From Cryobacterium levicorallinum (GTDB lineage Bacteria > Actinomycetota > Actinomycetes > Actinomycetales > Microbacteriaceae): 64,000 nucleotides of DNA. Positions 45,040 through 53,095 of this stretch are shown here, piece by piece (within the stretch, counting starts at the first letter, position 1; each line of letters opens with the position of its first letter). The notes under the pieces were generated by a model. That model had not been told where the DNA came from. It did no database searches and saw nothing but the letters and a program-made list of their open reading frames with translations. The translations under genes and the position numbers were made by a program. The stretch is taken from NCBI RefSeq assembly GCF_004402405.1, contig NZ_SOFE01000001.1:211370-275369 (forward strand). The letters are read 5' to 3'.

Positions 45040-46011
45040 ATGAGACTGATCGAGGCCCCGATTAGCCCCGCCTCGCCCACCCGGGTGCGCGAGCCCGACC
45101 GGACTCCCCTGCGCGTCGGTCTCGTGCAGCATCGCTGGCACGCGGACGACGCGACGCTCGAGGCGGAGCTGGCCGAGGGCATCCGTTTGGCGGCTGAGGC
45201 TGGCGCCCGCATCGTGTTTCTGCCGGAACTGACCCTTAGCAAATACCCCGGCAATGTACGAGCCACCGGCATTCCCAAAGCGGATGCCGAGCAGCTCCTG
45301 GGCGGCCCCACCTTCGCTTTCGCGGCCGAACAGGCACGGCTGCACAGCGTCATCCTGCACGCCTCGCTGTTCGAGCAGCCGGCTGAAGCCGACGAACCGA
45401 ACGACCCACGCGGTTACAACACGGCCATTCTGGTGTCGCCGGCCGGCGAACTCCTCGGTCGCACGCGCAAAATGCACATCCCGGTCACGGCCGGGTATTA
45501 CGAGGACACCTACTTTCGGCCGGGGAGGGCCGAGGACGCGTACCCGGTCTACCACGTGGCCGGTGCGCGCCTGGGGCTACCCACCTGCTGGGACGAGTGG
45601 TTTCCCGAGGTCTCCCGGCTGTACGGGCTCGGCGGCGCCGAAATTCTCGCCTACCCGACCGCGATCGGATCTGAACCGCTGTTTCCGAACTTCGACACCC
45701 AGCCGATCTGGCAGCAGGTCATCGTGGCCAACGGCATCACGAGCGGACTGTTCGTGGTCGTGCCGAACCGGCACGGCGACGAGGGCGACCTCACCTTTTA
45801 CGGCTCGTCGTTCATCTCCGACCCGTTCGGACGGGTGCTCGTGCAGGCGCCTCGCGGCGAGTCGGTGGCGCTCGTGGCCGACCTGGACCTGACCCAGCGC
45901 GAGGAGTGGCTCGCCCTGTTTCCCTTCCTGATGACTCGACGCCCGGACAGTTATGCCGGGCTGGTCGCGCCGGTCGACCCGGCGCATCCGTTTGGATCGG
46001 CGATCGCATGA
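45040..46011 (+). CDS. aguB: carbon-nitrogen hydrolase, probable N-carbamoylputrescine amidase
   Basis: 323-residue nitrilase-superfamily amidase. The Glu-Lys-Cys triad is visible in VFLPELTLSKYPG, RTRKMHIP and GLPTCWDEWFPE. WDEWFPE and the YYEDTYFRPG sequence fit the carbamoylputrescine amidase branch. GGAGACC precedes the ATG. Its stop overlaps the start of the agmatine deiminase gene (ATGA); together they convert agmatine to carbamoylputrescine and then putrescine, CO2 and ammonia. A small N-terminal extension (about 25 residues) precedes the hydrolase fold. Confidence 0.88.
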   Translation: MRLIEAPISPASPTRVREPDRTPLRVGLVQHRWHADDATLEAELAEGIRLAAEAGARIVFLPELTLSKYPGNVRATGIPKADAEQLLGGPTFAFAAEQARLHSVILHASLFEQPAEADEPNDPRGYNTAILVSPAGELLGRTRKMHIPVTAGYYEDTYFRPGRAEDAYPVYHVAGARLGLPTCWDEWFPEVSRLYGLGGAEILAYPTAIGSEPLFPNFDTQPIWQQVIVANGITSGLFVVVPNRHGDEGDLTFYGSSFISDPFGRVLVQAPRGESVALVADLDLTQREEWLALFPFLMTRRPDSYAGLVAPVDPAHPFGSAIA

Positions 46012-47042
46012 CCTGGTGCATGCCGGCCGAAACCGCGCCGCAGGACCGTGTGTGGATGGCGTTTCCGGTGGGCGGCTACACCCTCGGCTACACTGCGACT
46101 GAAGCCCACGAAGCCCACCGCACCTGGGCCGCCGTCGCCCACGCCGTGGCCGAATTCGAACCCGTGCGCATGGTCGTCGACCCCGCCGAGCGCGCCGTAG
46201 CCCGGCGCTATCTGTCGGCCGAGATCGAGGTGCTCGAGGCTCCGCTGAACGACAGCTGGATGCGCGACATCGGCCCGAGTTTCGTGCACGACGACACCGG
46301 CCGGCTCGGCGCCGTCGACTGGACCTTCAACGGCTGGGGCGGCCAGGACTGGGCCACCTGGGACCACGATTCGAAGATCAGCCGATTCGTAGCAAATGCC
46401 GCCGGTGCGGCAGTCGTGTCGTCCGCGCTCGTGAACGAGGGCGGCGGAATCCACGTCGACGGCGCAGGAACCGTGCTGGCGACGGAGAGCGTGCAACTCG
46501 ATTCGGGTCGCAACCCCGGCGCCACGCGCGCCTCGGTCGAGGAGGAGCTTCGCCGCACGATCGGCGCGGAGCACGTCGTCTGGCTGCCACGCGGCCTCAC
46601 CCGCGACCACGAGCGATTCGGCACCCGTGGGCACATCGATATGGTCGCCGCGCTGCCATCGCCGGGCACGATTTTGCTGCACGCCCAGAACGATCCGGGT
46701 CACCCCGACTACCCGCTCACCCGCGAATTTCGCGGTCTGCTGGCCGGCGCGCACGACGCGGCCGGGCGATCGTTCACAATCATCGACCTGCCGGCGCCCG
46801 CTGTGCTGCGCGACGACGAGGGGTTCGTGGACTACAACTACGTCAATCATCTCGTCGTCAACGGCGGCGTCATCGCCTGCAGCTTCGGCGAGGAGCGGTC
46901 CGATTCCCTGGCCCGCGACGTGCTCGCGGCCGCCTATCCCGGGCGCCGCTTGATGTCGGTCGACGCGCGGCCGCTGTTTGCGCGGGGCGGCGGCATCCAC
47001 TGCATTACGCAGCAGCAGCCGTCTACGCCGCTGCCAGCCTGA
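46008..47042 (+). CDS. aguA: agmatine deiminase
   Basis: 344-residue member of the peptidyl-arginine deiminase-like guanidino hydrolase family. Conserved NDSWMRDIGPSFV holds substrate-binding Asp/Arg, FNGWGGQDWATWDHD follows, HIDMVAAL carries the catalytic histidine, and the nucleophilic cysteine is in GGGIHCITQQQP near the C-terminus. The ATG at 46008 overlaps the aguB stop. It ends exactly where the convergent membrane-protein gene ends, leaving no spacer. Confidence 0.93.
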   Translation: MTWCMPAETAPQDRVWMAFPVGGYTLGYTATEAHEAHRTWAAVAHAVAEFEPVRMVVDPAERAVARRYLSAEIEVLEAPLNDSWMRDIGPSFVHDDTGRLGAVDWTFNGWGGQDWATWDHDSKISRFVANAAGAAVVSSALVNEGGGIHVDGAGTVLATESVQLDSGRNPGATRASVEEELRRTIGAEHVVWLPRGLTRDHERFGTRGHIDMVAALPSPGTILLHAQNDPGHPDYPLTREFRGLLAGAHDAAGRSFTIIDLPAPAVLRDDEGFVDYNYVNHLVVNGGVIACSFGEERSDSLARDVLAAAYPGRRLMSVDARPLFARGGGIHCITQQQPSTPLPA

Positions 47043-47336
47043 TCAGGCTTCGACCGGTCGGCGCCTGTTGCGCCACAGGGCGAAGATCAACGGCAGAACG
47101 ACGACGATTCCGAACATGAGATAGGCCACAGTGCCCAGCTCGTTGTGCAGTAGCTGGACGCCGAAAACCAGTAGGCCGACGTGGAGAATTCTCCAGCCCA
47201 GCATGGGCAGCTTCTGGCGAACCGTGGGATTCACATAGTTTCCCGAGCCTCGATTCTGCCCCGATATTCTCGCAGCTCCTGCCAGACCGAGGGCGGTCGA
47301 GATGGCGACGAGAACGGTGCCCAGCAGAAGCTCCAT
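47043..47336 (-). CDS. small membrane protein of unknown function (second of tandem pair)
   Basis: 97 residues with three hydrophobic segments (about 3-20, 50-66, 70-88) and a basic end RNRRRP. It shares layout with the upstream 101-residue protein, which it overlaps by one base: a first helix, a polar loop with PT near 37-40, two close helices and a basic tail. No family was recognised. Confidence 0.6.
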   Translation of the reverse strand: MELLLGTVLVAISTALGLAGAARISGQNRGSGNYVNPTVRQKLPMLGWRILHVGLLVFGVQLLHNELGTVAYLMFGIVVVLPLIFALWRNRRRPVEA

Positions 47337-47641
47337 CAGCGCTGTGACCCTCGGGCGACCCGCCCATTGTGCCAGGCGCGAATCACGATGAACGGTCCCA
47401 GCACGGCAATGGTGAGCAGCACGAAAGCCCAGGCACCGATCTCCGGCGTCATGAGGTTCGCGCCCCAGATCACCAGCGCGACGGCTCCGACATTCAACAA
47501 AACGGATGCCCGTGGCCGGCTCGGTGCGCTGGTGAACATGGGCAGCGGCGTCGTTGGGTTCGCCCAGGCCACGAGCAGTACTCCGTAGACGGCACAGGCG
47601 AACCCGGCCAGAACGAGGATCGTGCCGAATATCACTGCCAT
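47336..47641 (-). CDS. small membrane protein of unknown function (first of tandem pair)
   Basis: 101 residues, three hydrophobic segments, with a polar loop SAPSRPRAS between the first and second and a basic C-terminus HNGRVARGSQR. The next gene begins on its stop codon, and the two proteins have the same topology, suggesting duplication or a heteromeric pair. It is transcribed in the same direction as the SDR/thiolase genes' strand but is downstream of them. Confidence 0.6.
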   Translation of the reverse strand: MAVIFGTILVLAGFACAVYGVLLVAWANPTTPLPMFTSAPSRPRASVLLNVGAVALVIWGANLMTPEIGAWAFVLLTIAVLGPFIVIRAWHNGRVARGSQR

Positions 47642-47683
47642 ACGAGGGTTCCCCTAAAGAGTCGTTCCTTCGAACCTACAGCT

Positions 47684-48466
47684 CTACTTCGGCTGCATCC
47701 GAATCGCCCCGTCAAGTCGGATAGTTTCTCCGTTGAGCATGGGATTTTCGATGATATGCCGAACCAGGAATGCGAACTCCTGAGGGTCACCGAGCCGGGA
47801 CGGATGCGGCACCTGGGCTCCGAGAGAATCCCGCACCGGCTGCGGCAGCCCCTGCAGCATGGGCGTGTCGAAGATGCCGGGCGCAATCGACATCACTCGA
47901 ATCAGGCTCTGCGCGAATTCGCGGGCGAGCGGAAGCGTCATCGCGGCGACGCCGCCCTTGGACGCGGCATAGGCGGCCTGCCCGATTTGCCCGTCGAAAG
48001 CAGCGACCGAGGCGGTGTTGACGATGACGCCGCGTTCGGCGCCGCCCTGGCGGCCCGGGTCTCCGACGGGTTCGGTGAGCTGCATCGCGGCGGCAGCCAG
48101 CCGCACGACGTTGAAGGTTCCGATCAGGTTGATGCGAATCGCCCGCTCAAAATCTTCAAGCGGCAGCGGGCCGTCGCGGCCGACCGTGCGGGCGCCGGGC
48201 GCGATGCCGGCGCAATTGATCACGATGCGAAGCGGCGCTTGGGCCACCGCCGCGTCGACGGCGGCCTGCACGTCGCCGGCGCTCGTCACGTCGCCCGCCA
48301 CGAAGCGGGCCCGGTCGCCGAGCTCGGCGGCAATTGCGTCGCCGGGAGCGCCGGGGAGATCCAGCAATACGACGGATGCGCCGGCTTCGTGCAGGGTGCG
48401 AACGCAGGCCAGGCCGAGGCCGGAGGCGCCTCCGGTAATGAGGGCGGAGCATCCGTCAATCTGCAT
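47684..48466 (-). CDS. short-chain dehydrogenase (3-hydroxyacyl-CoA dehydrogenase type 2-like)
   Basis: 260-residue SDR. The cofactor site is [14 protein letters not shown] with an acidic residue after beta-2 (LLDLPG), favouring NAD. The catalytic residues are in [23 protein letters not shown] (Ser, Tyr, Lys; quoted as parts of the usual SxnYxxxK). [10 protein letters not shown] is typical of HSD10/FadB2-like enzymes. It follows the thiolase with a 1-nt overlap, so the pair could run the last two steps of a beta-oxidation-like cycle. Confidence 0.85.
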   Translation of the reverse strand: MQIDGCSALITGGASGLGLACVRTLHEAGASVVLLDLPGAPGDAIAAELGDRARFVAGDVTSAGDVQAAVDAAVAQAPLRIVINCAGIAPGARTVGRDGPLPLEDFERAIRINLIGTFNVVRLAAAAMQLTEPVGDPGRQGGAERGVIVNTASVAAFDGQIGQAAYAASKGGVAAMTLPLAREFAQSLIRVMSIAPGIFDTPMLQGLPQPVRDSLGAQVPHPSRLGDPQEFAFLVRHIIENPMLNGETIRLDGAIRMQPK

Positions 48467-49650
48467 CAGAGCCTCTCAATCAAGGTGGCGTTGGCCATGC
48501 CGCCGCCCTCGCACATGGCCTGCAGGCCCCAGCGACCGCCGGTCATTTCGAGGTGATTGAGCAGCGTGCCGAGCAGGCGCGTGCCCGAGGAACCGAGCGC
48601 GTGGCCGAGGGCGATGGCGCCGCCGCGCGGGTTGAGGCAATCGGGGTCGGCGTGAAGTTCGCGCAGCCAGGCCAGCGGCACGCTCGCGAAGGCCTCGTTG
48701 ATCTCGTAGGCGTCGATATCGTCGATGCCGAGGCCGGCCCGCCAGAGGATGCGCTGGGTCGCCGGAATCACGCCGGTCAGCATGAGCATAGGGTCGCTTC
48801 CCATCACGGTGAAGCTGTGAAACCGGGCGCGGGGGTTCAGACCGAGCTGCGCGGCCCTCTTGGCGCTCATGATCAGGGTCGCCGAGGCGCCATCGGTGAG
48901 CGGTGAGGAGTTACCGGCCGTGACGTGCCAGCCGAGCTTCGGAAAGCGTTCCGCGAGCGTGTCGGTACGAAAGGCGGGGCGCAGTCCGGCGAGTGAAGCA
49001 TGCGAGGTGCCCGGGCGGATGGTCTCGTCCTCGCTGATCACGCTGCCGTCCGGCCGGGTGACGGCCACGATTTCGCCGACGAAATCACCCCGGTCAGCCG
49101 CCGCTGCGGCGAGCCGGTGCGAGCGGGCCGCGTAGTTGTCGAGGGCGTCGCGGCCCAGGTTCCACTTCTGATTGATGAGCTCGGCCGACACCCCCTGGTT
49201 GACCAGGCCGTCGGGGTAACGCTCGTGCATGAGCGTGCCGAACGGGTCCTGCCCGCCGGCCGTAGACCCGAGGGGTACCCGACTCATCGACTCGACGCCG
49301 CAGGCGATGACCACGTCGGCGTTGCCGCTCATCACGGCCTGGGCGGCGAAAGTGGCGGCCTGCTGGCTCGAGCCGCACTGCCGATCGATCGTCGTACCGG
49401 GCACGGTGTGCGGAAAGCCGGCACTCAACAGGGCGGTGCGGGTCACGTTATTGCCTTGCTCGCCGGCCTGGCTGACACAGCCGCCGATCACGTCATCGAT
49501 CAGTGCCGGGTCGAGGTTGTTGCGGCTGACCAACTCACGCAGCACCGTGGCCAGGAGGTCGGCCGGATGGATGCCGTCCAGGGCTCCACCGGGTTTGCCC
49601 CGGCCCGACGGGGTGCGCAGAACGTCGATGATGACAGCTTCATTGCTCAT
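48466..49650 (-). CDS. acetyl-CoA C-acyltransferase (thiolase)
   Basis: 394-residue thiolase. The acyl-accepting cysteine is in [14 protein letters not shown] (near residue 90), the histidine in [16 protein letters not shown], and the second cysteine in [15 protein letters not shown] near the end. [11 protein letters not shown] is the conserved NEAF motif. It degrades 3-ketoacyl-CoA or condenses acetyl-CoA; the coupled SDR favours degradation. A homotetrameric cytosolic enzyme. Confidence 0.92.
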   Translation of the reverse strand: MSNEAVIIDVLRTPSGRGKPGGALDGIHPADLLATVLRELVSRNNLDPALIDDVIGGCVSQAGEQGNNVTRTALLSAGFPHTVPGTTIDRQCGSSQQAATFAAQAVMSGNADVVIACGVESMSRVPLGSTAGGQDPFGTLMHERYPDGLVNQGVSAELINQKWNLGRDALDNYAARSHRLAAAAADRGDFVGEIVAVTRPDGSVISEDETIRPGTSHASLAGLRPAFRTDTLAERFPKLGWHVTAGNSSPLTDGASATLIMSAKRAAQLGLNPRARFHSFTVMGSDPMLMLTGVIPATQRILWRAGLGIDDIDAYEINEAFASVPLAWLRELHADPDCLNPRGGAIALGHALGSSGTRLLGTLLNHLEMTGGRWGLQAMCEGGGMANATLIERL

Positions 49651-49691
49651 GCCCCCAGCCTAGGCCCGACGGGCTCGGGTGGCAGAAGGGG

Positions 49692-50498
49692 TTACCCGGA
49701 CAGCGCCCACATCGCGACGGCACTCGCGGCGGCGACGTTGAGGGAGTCGATGCCGTGCTTCATCGGAATCTGCACGACGGTGTCCGATGCGGCGAGCGCC
49801 TTGGGGGTGAGTCCCTCGCCCTCGGCGCCGAGCAACAGGGCCAGACGTTCGTGTGCGGTACCGTCAAAATCGCGCAGGCTGACTGCATCCGGCGTCAGCG
49901 CGAGGGCCGCCACATGAAAGCCGTGCCGGGTGAGTAGGGCGCGGGTCTCGGTCCAGTCGCCGGCCCGGGTCCACGGCACCTGCAGCACCGTGCCCATCGA
50001 GACCCGGATGGCGCGACGGTAGAACGGGTCGGAACAGCGCGGCGTGACCAGAATGGCATCCGCTCCGATGGCGCCGGCCGAGCGAAAGATGGCGCCGACG
50101 TTGGTCGGGTCGGCCACGTTTTCGAGGATGACGATGCGACGCGCATCGGCCAGCAGGCTGTCGGCGCTCGGCAGTTCGGGTCGGTGCATCGAGGCGATCA
50201 AGCCGCGGTGCAGAATGTAGCCGGTGAGGTCGGCGAGCATTTCGCCGGGGCCGACAAAGACGGGCACCTCGGCCGCGTAATCGCCGAGCACCGCGAGCGC
50301 CTCATCGGCTGTGTTGCCGAGCGCGAGCACGGATCGTGGAATGTGCCCGGCGCGCAGGGCCCGCTCCAAAACCAGGGCTGATTCGGCGATGTACAACCCG
50401 TGTTTGGTGCCGCGGACCTTCTTGAGGGCCACGTCGGTGAGGTGGGCATAGTCGACCAGTCGCGGGTCGCTCAGGTCGTTGATCGCGATCAGGGGCAT
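49692..50498 (-). CDS. TrmH/SpoU-family RNA 2'-O-ribose methyltransferase
   Basis: 268 residues from the ATG at 50498; a TTG at 50504 adds two. The N-terminal 100 residues resemble the substrate-binding extension of TsnR/RlmB-like enzymes (HGLYIAESALVLERAL). The SPOUT knot follows, with ILENVADPTNVGAIFRSA, LVTPRCSDPFYRRAIRVSMG and LLLGAEGEGL, ending IPMKHGIDSLNVAAASAVAM. Target nucleotide in rRNA or tRNA unknown. Confidence 0.9.
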   Translation of the reverse strand: MPLIAINDLSDPRLVDYAHLTDVALKKVRGTKHGLYIAESALVLERALRAGHIPRSVLALGNTADEALAVLGDYAAEVPVFVGPGEMLADLTGYILHRGLIASMHRPELPSADSLLADARRIVILENVADPTNVGAIFRSAGAIGADAILVTPRCSDPFYRRAIRVSMGTVLQVPWTRAGDWTETRALLTRHGFHVAALALTPDAVSLRDFDGTAHERLALLLGAEGEGLTPKALAASDTVVQIPMKHGIDSLNVAAASAVAMWALSG

Positions 50499-50538
50499 CC
50501 GCAAAGTCTAGCCAGCGGCGCGGTGCACCCGGCTCGAG

Positions 50539-50634
50539 CGGCATAACTCCTGCAATTTCACGGACCCGGCCGCGCGGGCCCCGGAAATCCGGGGCCCGCG
50601 CCGGGTCGACGCTCAGATTGCAGGAGTTATGCCG
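50539..50634. terminator. long compound hairpin after the DUF4397 gene
   Basis: An outer perfect 18-bp pair, 50539-50556 (CGGCATAACTCCTGCAAT) with 50617-50634, encloses a second GC-rich stem in which GACCCGGC and GCGGGCCCCGG pair with their complements around AAAT near 50586. The whole folds into one hairpin of about 96 nt. It begins 7 nt beyond the DUF4397 stop on the minus strand and precedes the methyltransferase start. Terminator or mobile palindromic unit. Confidence 0.6.
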
Positions 50635-50641
50635 GACGAAG

Positions 50642-51361
50642 CTACTTCGTGGACACCGTCTGCACAGCCAGGGCGAGCGTGCCGTCAGCGAGGCTGCCCC
50701 AGGCGTAGACGATGGTGTTGGTGCGCGGGGCGATCGTGACTTCCGCCGGGCCGAGCAGCGGCGCGGTCGTTCCGGCGGCGGCCACGACGGCGCTGATCGT
50801 GCCGACCGGCAGATCGAGCACGGCCTGCGACGGATTGGTCAGGCCGGCGACGGCAACGGCGCCGTTGGCGAGAACGTCAACGGCCGGAGCGGCCGCAACG
50901 TGGCGCACGGTGAGGCGGCCCTGTCCGGCGGCCAGCGGCTTGGTGTCATCGTTGCACAGGGTGGCGGCGGGAAGGCCGGCATCCGTGAGGTGGGCAACCG
51001 CCGTGAAACTGCGATTGGCCGTGACCGTGACTGTCGTCGAGCCGCTCACGGCGATCGACGGAAGTGGCGAGCCGTTGGCGCTGCCGCCGACTTCGAGGGA
51101 ATCTGCCGCGGAGATTCCGACGGTGTGGGTGCCGGCCGTGAGCTTCAGCGGGCCGAGCAGGGTTCCAGGCATGAAATCGGCGACGACGACGCGACCGTCG
51201 ACCGAGATGTCGAGGGTCAGTCCGGGAATGGCGTGCAGCACCGACACGGATGCCATACCCGGTGAAGCGGATGCCGCGGTAACGGCCGCCTGCGCCGGCG
51301 CGAGCCCGGCGAGTGCGACGAGAAGGCCGGCGGAAATTCCGACGGCGATGGACTTGCGCAT
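50642..51361 (-). CDS. secreted DUF4397 domain protein
   Basis: 239 residues. A signal peptide (RKSIAVGISAGLLVALAGLAPAQAA) is cut near residue 26. The mature protein has the DUF4397 pattern SVLHAIPGLTLDISVDGR followed by LKLTAGTHTVGIS, and a second related segment VRHVAAAPAVDVLANG. No lipobox or sortase motif is seen, so it should be freely secreted. The same gene order (DUF4397, anti-sigma, sigma) makes it a likely target of the neighbouring ECF sigma factor. Confidence 0.82.
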   Translation of the reverse strand: MRKSIAVGISAGLLVALAGLAPAQAAVTAASASPGMASVSVLHAIPGLTLDISVDGRVVVADFMPGTLLGPLKLTAGTHTVGISAADSLEVGGSANGSPLPSIAVSGSTTVTVTANRSFTAVAHLTDAGLPAATLCNDDTKPLAAGQGRLTVRHVAAAPAVDVLANGAVAVAGLTNPSQAVLDLPVGTISAVVAAAGTTAPLLGPAEVTIAPRTNTIVYAWGSLADGTLALAVQTVSTK

Positions 51362-51470
51362 TGCTACCTCCAGGTTGGTCGTTACGGAAGGCGGCTGTGC
51401 CTCCCTGGTAACAACTTCTCCGGTCGGGCGCGTTTCGGATGCACCACGGCGACTTATTTAGAGAAACGAC

Positions 51471-52291
51471 TCAGAGCGGGTGTAATTCGCCGCGCACGAT
51501 TGAGTCGCCGGAGTGTGCCGGGTCGCCGTCGGCGGGTTCGGCGGACACGTCCACCAGTGGGTATTGGGCGAGGTCGACGCTCGCGGGGATAGTGAAACGA
51601 CCGAAGGAACCGTCGAGGAATCCGATGCTGACCAGGCCGGACGCATCCGCTTTGAGCAGCCAGACCTCGCGCAGGCCGGTGCCCGGCGGATTCGGCGCGT
51701 CGAGGTCGACGACGACCGCGCGGCGGCCGTCGGCGGCTTGCTCGACCCGGACCGACCCGCTCGCGGTTCATCCCGGCAGGGCGTCGAGGGCGCCTTCGGC
51801 CACGACTTGCTCGGGTGGCGGGCCGGCGGTGCTCGCCACGCCGATGGCGATGCCGCCGATCATGCCGGCGGCTGCCGCGAACGGGACCCAGCGGCGGAGG
51901 GACAGCAGACGCACGGGTGCTGGTTCGACCGACGACTCGGCCGTCGGTTCGGCCGCCGCCGGGTCGGCGACCGGCGAAGCAGGTGCCTGGGGCGGGGCCG
52001 CAGCATCCGTCGCGTCAGAGGTTTTCGTGAAGGGGGGGGTGGTGTGTGCACCGCGTTGCTCAGCCCGAGTTCGGCCTGGATGCCTGCCCAGACGCCCGCA
52101 GGCGGGGTGAGCCGCGAATCGAACCCGACGGAACGACCGAGTTGCACGACCTGCCACAGGGCGAGGTATTCCCCAGGGCACTCGGCGCAGGCGGCGAGGT
52201 GGGCCCGTTCCGCCGCGCTCGCGTCGACCTCGGCCAGCGCGAGCAGGTGCAGGTCGTCCGCGGCGATGTGGGTGCCATCAAGAGGAGTCAT
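51471..52291 (-). pseudogene. anti-sigma factor (RskA-like), broken by a frameshift and an in-frame stop
   Basis: The N-terminal reading from 52291 has the zinc-anti-sigma-type helix region (HLLALAEVDASAAERAHLAACAECPGEY). At the C8 tract (52032-52039) the frame must shift to continue into APVRLLSLRRWVPFAAAAGMI, the single membrane helix. A TGA at 51768-51770 then follows LDALPG, after which the same frame runs on as TASGSVRVEQAADGRRAVVV...REVWLLKAD...GELHPL, the normal extracytoplasmic RskA domain. TGG to TGA and loss of one C restore a 273-residue protein. Start overlaps the sigma gene stop. Confidence 0.85.
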
Positions 52292-52832
52292 CGGACACCT
52301 CCAACCGGGTGCGGAGGCGGGTCAGGCTGCGCCGCATGTGGCTCTTGACCGTGCCGAGCCCCAGCCCCAGGCTATCGGCGATCTGCACCTGGGTGAGATC
52401 GTCGAAGAAGGCGAGGCGCATCACCTGTCGGGGCACGGGTTCGAGTCGGTCGATTTCGTCGCCGACCAGCACCCGGTTGACGACACTCAAACTGTCATCG
52501 ACGCGGTGTGCCGGGATGGTCGCGGCGAGTGAGTCTTCGAGCCGCCGCTGGCGACTGCGTGCCTCGTGGGTGTCGGCAATCACGTGCCTCGTAATGCCGA
52601 TCAGCCACGCCAGCAGCCGGGAACGGGCCGGGTCGAACCCACCGCGCCCCCGCCAGGCGGCAATGAAAACCTTCTGGGTGACGTCTTCGGCGTCGGACGC
52701 ATTGGCGAGCGAGCGCACGGCGATCGTAAATACCAACGGTGACCAGCGGTCATACGCCGCGGCCAGGGCGCGCTCATCACCGTCCTGAAAGGCGCGGTCG
52801 AGGGACGCGTCATCGTCGGTAGGTGCGCTCAC
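52278..52832 (-). CDS. ECF RNA polymerase sigma factor (SigK-like)
   Basis: 184 residues from the GTG at 52832 (VSAPTDDDASLDRAF). Region 2 is DGDERALAAAYDRWSPLVF to DAEDVTQKVFIAAWRG; region 4 is VPRQVMRLAFFDDLTQVQIADSLGLGLGTVKSHMRRSL. The frame is open further upstream to 53027, with cysteine- and arginine-rich residues unlike any sigma factor. It overlaps the disrupted anti-sigma gene by 14 nt, the order of sigK-rskA pairs. Without a working anti-sigma the factor may be constitutively active. Confidence 0.88.
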   Translation of the reverse strand: MSAPTDDDASLDRAFQDGDERALAAAYDRWSPLVFTIAVRSLANASDAEDVTQKVFIAAWRGRGGFDPARSRLLAWLIGITRHVIADTHEARSRQRRLEDSLAATIPAHRVDDSLSVVNRVLVGDEIDRLEPVPRQVMRLAFFDDLTQVQIADSLGLGLGTVKSHMRRSLTRLRTRLEVSDDSS

Positions 52833-53065
52833 GTGAGGGTGGGTCCTTCGGGCCGAAACACATACCGGGCAGGGGCACGGTGATCGCACTGTGAGAGTGA
52901 CAACCTCCGCGCGCACCAGCATAGTGAGTTTCCTTCGACTCGGTTGCAGTTCCCCCTGCCAGCAGAAGGGGCCACAGCAGCAAACCCGACGTCGCGTGCT
53001 GCGGCCCTCCCCTGGGCGGGAAACCACTTACTTATCTATTTCTCTCCTCGAGGGCGAAACGGATG

Positions 53066-53095
53066 CGCCCTGCGGCAATTTGCCGCTTTAGGGCG
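53066..53095 (-). terminator. hairpin at the end of gabD
   Basis: Nested pairs: CGCCCT (53066-53071) with AGGGCG (53090-53095), and GCGGCA (53072-53077) with TGCCGC (53081-53086). It overlaps the last codons and stop of gabD. There is no U-tract on the minus strand, so its role as terminator is uncertain. Confidence 0.35.

Noticed and set aside
51768-51770. TGA in the anti-sigma gene as a selenocysteine or recoded codon
   Set aside because: No SECIS-like hairpin is evident, the family has Trp or another ordinary residue there, and the gene carries a second lesion; loss of function is simpler.
52032-52039. Programmed frameshifting at the C8 tract
   Set aside because: No downstream pseudoknot or stem was found and the in-frame stop later in the gene would still truncate the product. 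Slippage or sequencing error is more likely.
52833-53027. 65-residue N-terminal extension of the sigma factor
   Set aside because: The extra residues are Cys/Arg/Pro rich and unlike any sigma region; the GTG at 52832 gives a normal ECF N-terminus.
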